Both the position numbers and the translations under genes were made by a program. Positions 61,021 through 64,000 of a stretch of DNA of 64,000 nt are shown here, one piece after another; the stretch's first letter is position 1; every line of letters starts with the position of its first letter. Source of the DNA: Erysipelotrichaceae bacterium. Lineage in GTDB: Bacteria > Bacillota_I > Bacilli_A > Erysipelotrichales > Erysipelotrichaceae. The DNA is taken from assembly GCA_013334325.1 (NCBI GenBank), contig JAAXXT010000008.1:1-64000 (forward strand), given 5' to 3'. The notes under the pieces are model-generated. The model did no database searches. It was not told the origin of the DNA and worked only from the letters and a program-made list of their open reading frames with translations.

Positions 61021-61617
61021 ATGAACACCTTAAAAAACTTCTTAGAAAAATTCAAAGCTTTAAAAACAAGATATGGGATGGCTTATGATTTTATCTCAAG
61101 CATCATCATCAGTTATATCCTGGTTTTACTTTTGACCAGTTTTATCGTTTATCCAATTCATGTCGATGGAAGCAGTATGTATCCAACATTAAGTGATCTT
61201 GATTATGGGTTTTCTAATCTTTTGACGTATCGCAGTGAAGGATTGGAACGATTCGACGTCGTGATCATTTATTATGCGCCTATTGATGAGTATTTAATCA
61301 AAAGAGTCATTGGGTTACCAGGAGATACCGTTGAAGTCAAGAATGATATCCTCTACATCAATGGAACAGCGACAGATCAACCTTTTCTAGAATCAAACTA
61401 TCGTGATCAATGGGTCGCAAGTGGAGAACCTTACACCGCTAATTTCGGACCTGTATTGGTAAAGGCGAATGAAGTCTTTATCATGGGAGACAATCGTCGT
61501 GTAGGAGGATCTACTGATTCTCGTGTTTTTGGATGTTTACCTATCGATAATATCCGTAGTAAAGATGTCTATATCTTTTGGCCACTAAGTCACTTTAGAT
61601 GGCTGACAGGACAATAA
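61021..61617 (+). CDS. lepB: Signal peptidase I
   Basis: Removes signal peptides from secreted proteins. 198 residues from ATG 61021: one N-terminal membrane helix (SSIIISYILVLLLTSFIVYPI), catalytic Ser in VDGSSMYPTL, catalytic Lys in LIKRVIGLPGDTVEVK, then GDNRRVGGSTDSRVFG. A GTG at 61009, close behind the -10, is the alternative (leaderless) start and would add four residues. TAATG overlap with rbgA. Confidence 0.93.
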   Translation: MNTLKNFLEKFKALKTRYGMAYDFISSIIISYILVLLLTSFIVYPIHVDGSSMYPTLSDLDYGFSNLLTYRSEGLERFDVVIIYYAPIDEYLIKRVIGLPGDTVEVKNDILYINGTATDQPFLESNYRDQWVASGEPYTANFGPVLVKANEVFIMGDNRRVGGSTDSRVFGCLPIDNIRSKDVYIFWPLSHFRWLTGQ

Positions 61618-62444
61618 TGAGTATTCATTGGTTTCCTGGTCATATGACCAAAGCCAAACGAGAAATAGAAGCTCGTTTGAGTATGGTCGATTGTATCATC
61701 GAATTAAGAGACAGTAGACTGCCTCTTTCATCTCGTAATCCATTGATCGATGAGTTAGGTAAAGATAAACCAAGACTCATCGTTTTAACGAAGAAAGACA
61801 TGTCTGATCCTATAAAGACCGCCGAATGGGTCAAGAAACTTCAAGAAGACAATACCGTTGTGATCGCACTTAACTTATTGAAAGATGATACACGTAAACT
61901 GATCGTCGATGGGGTCTTAAAAGTCATGGAACCTAAGTTCGCTCGATGGAAATCCAGAGGTATCCAACCAAGAGCGGTGAAAGCCATGGTTTTGGGGATT
62001 CCTAATGTTGGGAAATCGACCTTGATCAATCAATTGGCGAAAAAGAAATTAATGACTGTTGCTAATAAACCAGGGGTAACCATGGCTTTAAAATGGGCCA
62101 ACGTACATCCTAAACTGGATATCTTAGATACACCGGGCTTATTATGGGGTCGTTTTGAAGACCATGAAGTCGCACTCAAATTAGCACTAAGTGGTTCCAT
62201 CGCTGAAAAAGTACTTCCTATAGAAGAACTGTGTGATGAAGGCTTCAAGTTTATTTTAAGAGATTATCCTTTAGCGCTTTCTCAAAGATATGGTTATGAA
62301 GGATCTGATCTCACAGAATTTTTAATTGTCATCGCTAAAAAAAGAGGTTATATCCAAAACGGAGAATATAAACTGAATGAATCTATGGTGACCTTTCTAA
62401 GAGAACTTAGACAAGGTGATCTTGGACCTATGAGTATGGAATAA
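61617..62444 (+). CDS. rbgA: Ribosome biogenesis GTPase RbgA (YlqF)
   Basis: Late 50S assembly GTPase, 275 residues from ATG 61617 (MSIHWFPGHMTKAKREIEA). Circularly permuted G motifs: G4 LTKKDMSD precedes G1 GIPNVGKSTLIN and G3 DTPGLL. The C-terminal ANTAR-like RNA-binding helices follow. rplS-rbgA-rnhB order as in B. subtilis, with lepB inserted. Coupled at both ends by TAATG. Confidence 0.96.
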   Translation: MSIHWFPGHMTKAKREIEARLSMVDCIIELRDSRLPLSSRNPLIDELGKDKPRLIVLTKKDMSDPIKTAEWVKKLQEDNTVVIALNLLKDDTRKLIVDGVLKVMEPKFARWKSRGIQPRAVKAMVLGIPNVGKSTLINQLAKKKLMTVANKPGVTMALKWANVHPKLDILDTPGLLWGRFEDHEVALKLALSGSIAEKVLPIEELCDEGFKFILRDYPLALSQRYGYEGSDLTEFLIVIAKKRGYIQNGEYKLNESMVTFLRELRQGDLGPMSME

Positions 62445-63055
62445 TGGCCTGGTTAGAAAATGATTATGTTGAATATGAACGTATTTTAGGCATCGATGAA
62501 GCCGGAAGAGGACCTTTAGCGGGTCCTTGTATCGTTGCGGGAGTGATCTTACCTAAAGGATTTAGTCATCCTTTGATCAATGATTCTAAACAATTAAGTG
62601 CTAAACAAAGAGAGCTTTGTTTTAAAGACATCGTGATCCATGCCTTATGGGTAGGTGTGGTTGAAGTAATGCCAGAAACCATAGATCGTAGAAACATCTA
62701 TCAAGCTACGAAAGATGCCAATATCCATTTGATAGAATTGGCTCATGCTGATCTTTGTCTAACGGATGCGATGGCCATTCAAAATCAAAAGATACCTGTT
62801 TATGATTTCATCAAAGGGGATTCTAGAAGTATCTCTATTGCAGCGGCCAGTATCATCGCTAAAGTATCAAGAGATGCCATTATGGTTTACTATGATGAAA
62901 TTTATCCACAGTATGGCTTTAAACAACACAAAGGTTATCCTACTAAAGCTCATATCGAAGCTTTAAACACTTATGGGATCTGTCCTATACATCGATTAAG
63001 TTATGGACCAGTTGCGAATATTGTAAAACCTAACTTATTTAACGGAAATCTTTAA
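62444..63055 (+). CDS. rnhB: Ribonuclease HII
   Basis: Removes ribonucleotides from DNA. 203 residues: ILGIDEAGRGPLAGPCIVAGVIL (Asp-Glu of the DEDD set), LTDAMAIQNQKIPVYDFIKGDSRSISIAAASIIAKVSRD and FKQHKGYPTKAH. All catalytic acidic residues present. Confidence 0.96.
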   Translation: MAWLENDYVEYERILGIDEAGRGPLAGPCIVAGVILPKGFSHPLINDSKQLSAKQRELCFKDIVIHALWVGVVEVMPETIDRRNIYQATKDANIHLIELAHADLCLTDAMAIQNQKIPVYDFIKGDSRSISIAAASIIAKVSRDAIMVYYDEIYPQYGFKQHKGYPTKAHIEALNTYGICPIHRLSYGPVANIVKPNLFNGNL

Positions 63056-63075
63056 GATAAGGCATATATATCAGT

Positions 63076-63810
63076 ATGACCAAAGATCAACTGGTGGCTT
63101 ATAGTTTAAAATACGATGGAGATACTAACGAGATAAAGAAAGCTTTAGCTCGACATGAGCCCTATGAGCCACTTTTAGACTTGCCTAAGGTGATAAGCAT
63201 CTTTGATGAAGCTTATCCTGAATCTTTAAGAGAACTCTCTGAACCGCCCTATGTGCTTTATTATAAAGGGGATATAAACTTACTTAAAAGGGAAGCAGTA
63301 TCTATCGTAGGAAGCAGAAAGCCTATTGCTTATGCGATAAATCAAACACAAAGAATCGTTAAGATCTTGGCGAAAAAGTATATCATTGTGAGTGGATTGG
63401 CCAAAGGTATCGACGCTTTAGCTCATTTTGAGTCATTAAGAGTAAACTCAACGATTGCGATATTGGGCTGTGGAATTGATTATGTTTATCCTATCGAAAA
63501 CAAAACTTTATATCGAAGCATAGAAGAAAATGGATTGATACTTTCTGAATATCCAAGCTTAAGTTTACCTTTAAAGCATCATTTTCCTCATCGAAATAGA
63601 ATTGTGGCAGCCTTAGGAAAAGCTGTGGTAGTAATTCAAGCAGATCTAAAAAGTGGAACAATGATCACAGTCAATGAAGCACTTAATCTAGGTAAAGAAG
63701 TATATACGATTCCTTATGAGTTAAGCTCCATAGAAGGACAGGGGTGTAACCTCTTAATTCAGCAAGGAGCGAATATGATTTTAGATGATGATGATATTTT
63801 AAGTATATAA
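63076..63810 (+). CDS. dprA: DNA processing protein DprA
   Basis: Loads RecA on incoming single-stranded DNA in transformation. 244 residues, shorter than most (~280-370): a small N-terminal part, then the extended Rossmann fold PYVLYYKGDINLLKREAVSIVGSRKPIAYA, IVSGLAKGIDALAHFESLRVNSTIAILGCGIDYVYP, LILSEYPSLSLPLKHHFPHRNRIVAALGKAVVVIQADLKSGTMITVNEAL. The C-terminal winged helix (DML1) is absent. With comEA and comEC it supports a competence system. Start ATG 63076 lacks a Shine-Dalgarno. Confidence 0.93.
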   Translation: MTKDQLVAYSLKYDGDTNEIKKALARHEPYEPLLDLPKVISIFDEAYPESLRELSEPPYVLYYKGDINLLKREAVSIVGSRKPIAYAINQTQRIVKILAKKYIIVSGLAKGIDALAHFESLRVNSTIAILGCGIDYVYPIENKTLYRSIEENGLILSEYPSLSLPLKHHFPHRNRIVAALGKAVVVIQADLKSGTMITVNEALNLGKEVYTIPYELSSIEGQGCNLLIQQGANMILDDDDILSI

Positions 63811-63863
63811 ACATTTGACAAGCGACATGTTTTGTCTCATTGTAAATAGGAAAAGGAGTTCTT

Positions 63864-64000
63864 ATGAAAAATTTGGTTATTGTAGAATCCCCATCGAAAT
63901 CAAAAACGATTATGAAATATCTGGGACCAGACTTTGATGTGGTCTCATCTAAAGGTCACATTCGTGACTTAGCTACCACTGGTAAAGGAAGCCTCGGTGT
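63864..64000 (+). CDS. topA: DNA topoisomerase I (3' part beyond window)
   Basis: Only the first 45 codons are visible: [36 protein letters not shown] is the TOPRIM start of bacterial topoisomerase IA, with the catalytic Glu in VESPSK. RBS AAAGGAG. dprA-topA is the conserved order. A TTGACA at 63815-63820 may be its -35, but no good -10 follows at the right distance. Confidence 0.93.
   Translation, partial: MKNLVIVESPSKSKTIMKYLGPDFDVVSSKGHIRDLATTGKGSLG

Noticed and set aside
63815-63843. Consensus promoter for topA
   Set aside because: TTGACA is good but the bases 16-18 bp later (CATTGT) are a poor -10, so I did not call it.
1-64000. UGA read as Trp, as in mollicutes
   Set aside because: Fmt, TrmB, RimM, ComEA and others end at TGA within ATGA or GTGA overlaps at family-normal lengths, and Trp uses TGG.
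1-64000. Mobile elements, prophage, CRISPR arrays, toxin-antitoxin or defence island
   Set aside because: No transposase, integrase, cas, or spaced direct-repeat array was seen; nearly all genes are core with conserved order.
1-64000. tRNA or rRNA genes
   Set aside because: No cloverleaf with GTTCGA-type T-loop or rRNA sequence was noticed in any intergenic gap; the GGTACC-rich segments belong to T-boxes.

Overview
The window reads as core chromosome of a low-GC, walled Gram-positive bacterium (Bacillota). It carries three T-box leaders, Spx, CcpA, EzrA, RbgA, PepV, IreB and an S4-type rpsD leader. UGA is an ordinary stop: many genes end in TGA inside ATGA overlaps, so this is not a UGA=Trp mollicute. 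MurC, MltG and EzrA imply peptidoglycan. Gene order follows the Bacillus subtilis backbone in several blocks, but gpr and spoIIP are missing from the rpsT-lepA interval, which suggests a non-sporulating relative such as an Erysipelotrichia-like lineage. The lineage call is an inference and uncertain.

Layout. 0-1.1 kb: 3' part of a MacB/FtsX-type permease. 1.2-4.0 kb: tandem paralogous lipoprotein polysaccharide deacetylases. 4.0-8.0 kb: marR plus a heterodimeric ABC exporter with one degenerate ATP site. 8.0-10.7 kb: a second ABC system and a DUF1648 protein. 10.8-14.8 kb: mnmA-CPBP protease-recD2. These are mostly on the minus strand; from about 14.9 kb nearly all genes are on the plus strand. 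15-18.3 kb: a diguanylate cyclase, spx (minus) and an amino-acid permease. 18.4-25.8 kb: T-box trpS, T-box alaS, ireB-ruvX-yrzB-mltG-udk-greA. 25.8-35.7 kb: comEA-comEC-holA-sdaA, rpsT (minus), fmt-ECF component-lepA-mazG-hemW, rpsO. 35.8-42.2 kb: pnp, then a FadR-type regulator with etfB-etfA-lactate dehydrogenase. 42.3-49.9 kb: pepV-trmB-M42 peptidase, a lipoprotein, an unrecognised motif-bearing protein, murC, ytxG/ytxH-like genes and ccpA. 50-57.4 kb: T-box tyrS, two small envelope proteins, rpsD (minus), ezrA-nifS-thiI. 57.4-64 kb: ffh-rpsP-khpA, rimM-trmD, rplS, lepB-rbgA-rnhB, dprA, and the start of topA.

Genes working together: tRNA charging and modification (trpS, alaS, tyrS, mnmA, thiI with its desulfurase, trmB, trmD); ribosome synthesis and assembly (rpsD, rpsO, rpsP, rpsT, rplS, rimM, rbgA, lepA); DNA uptake (comEA, comEC, dprA); cell wall and division (murC, mltG, ezrA, deacetylases); lactate oxidation through a probable electron-confurcating Ldh-Etf complex. 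No gap without a gene exceeds 300 bases; the longest (18346-18632 and 53061-53306) hold a T-box and the rpsD leader plus the ezrA promoter.

I saw no mobile element, CRISPR array, tRNA or rRNA, and no defence island. The most unusual observations are: (i) a repeated set of extended -10 promoters lying only 6-7 nt upstream of start codons without ribosome-binding sites, predicting leaderless mRNAs, four of them for lipoproteins; (ii) very dense GATC sites; (iii) a disordered protein upstream of murC with a repeated VISPxxG motif; (iv) the comEA start codon in the loop of a perfect terminator hairpin; (v) an Spx orthologue with a three-cysteine tail. Several starts were moved from the longest open frame to better-supported codons (trpS, rpsO, rpsD, etfA, rimM, trmD, rbgA, mltG, fadR-like, lepB and others).
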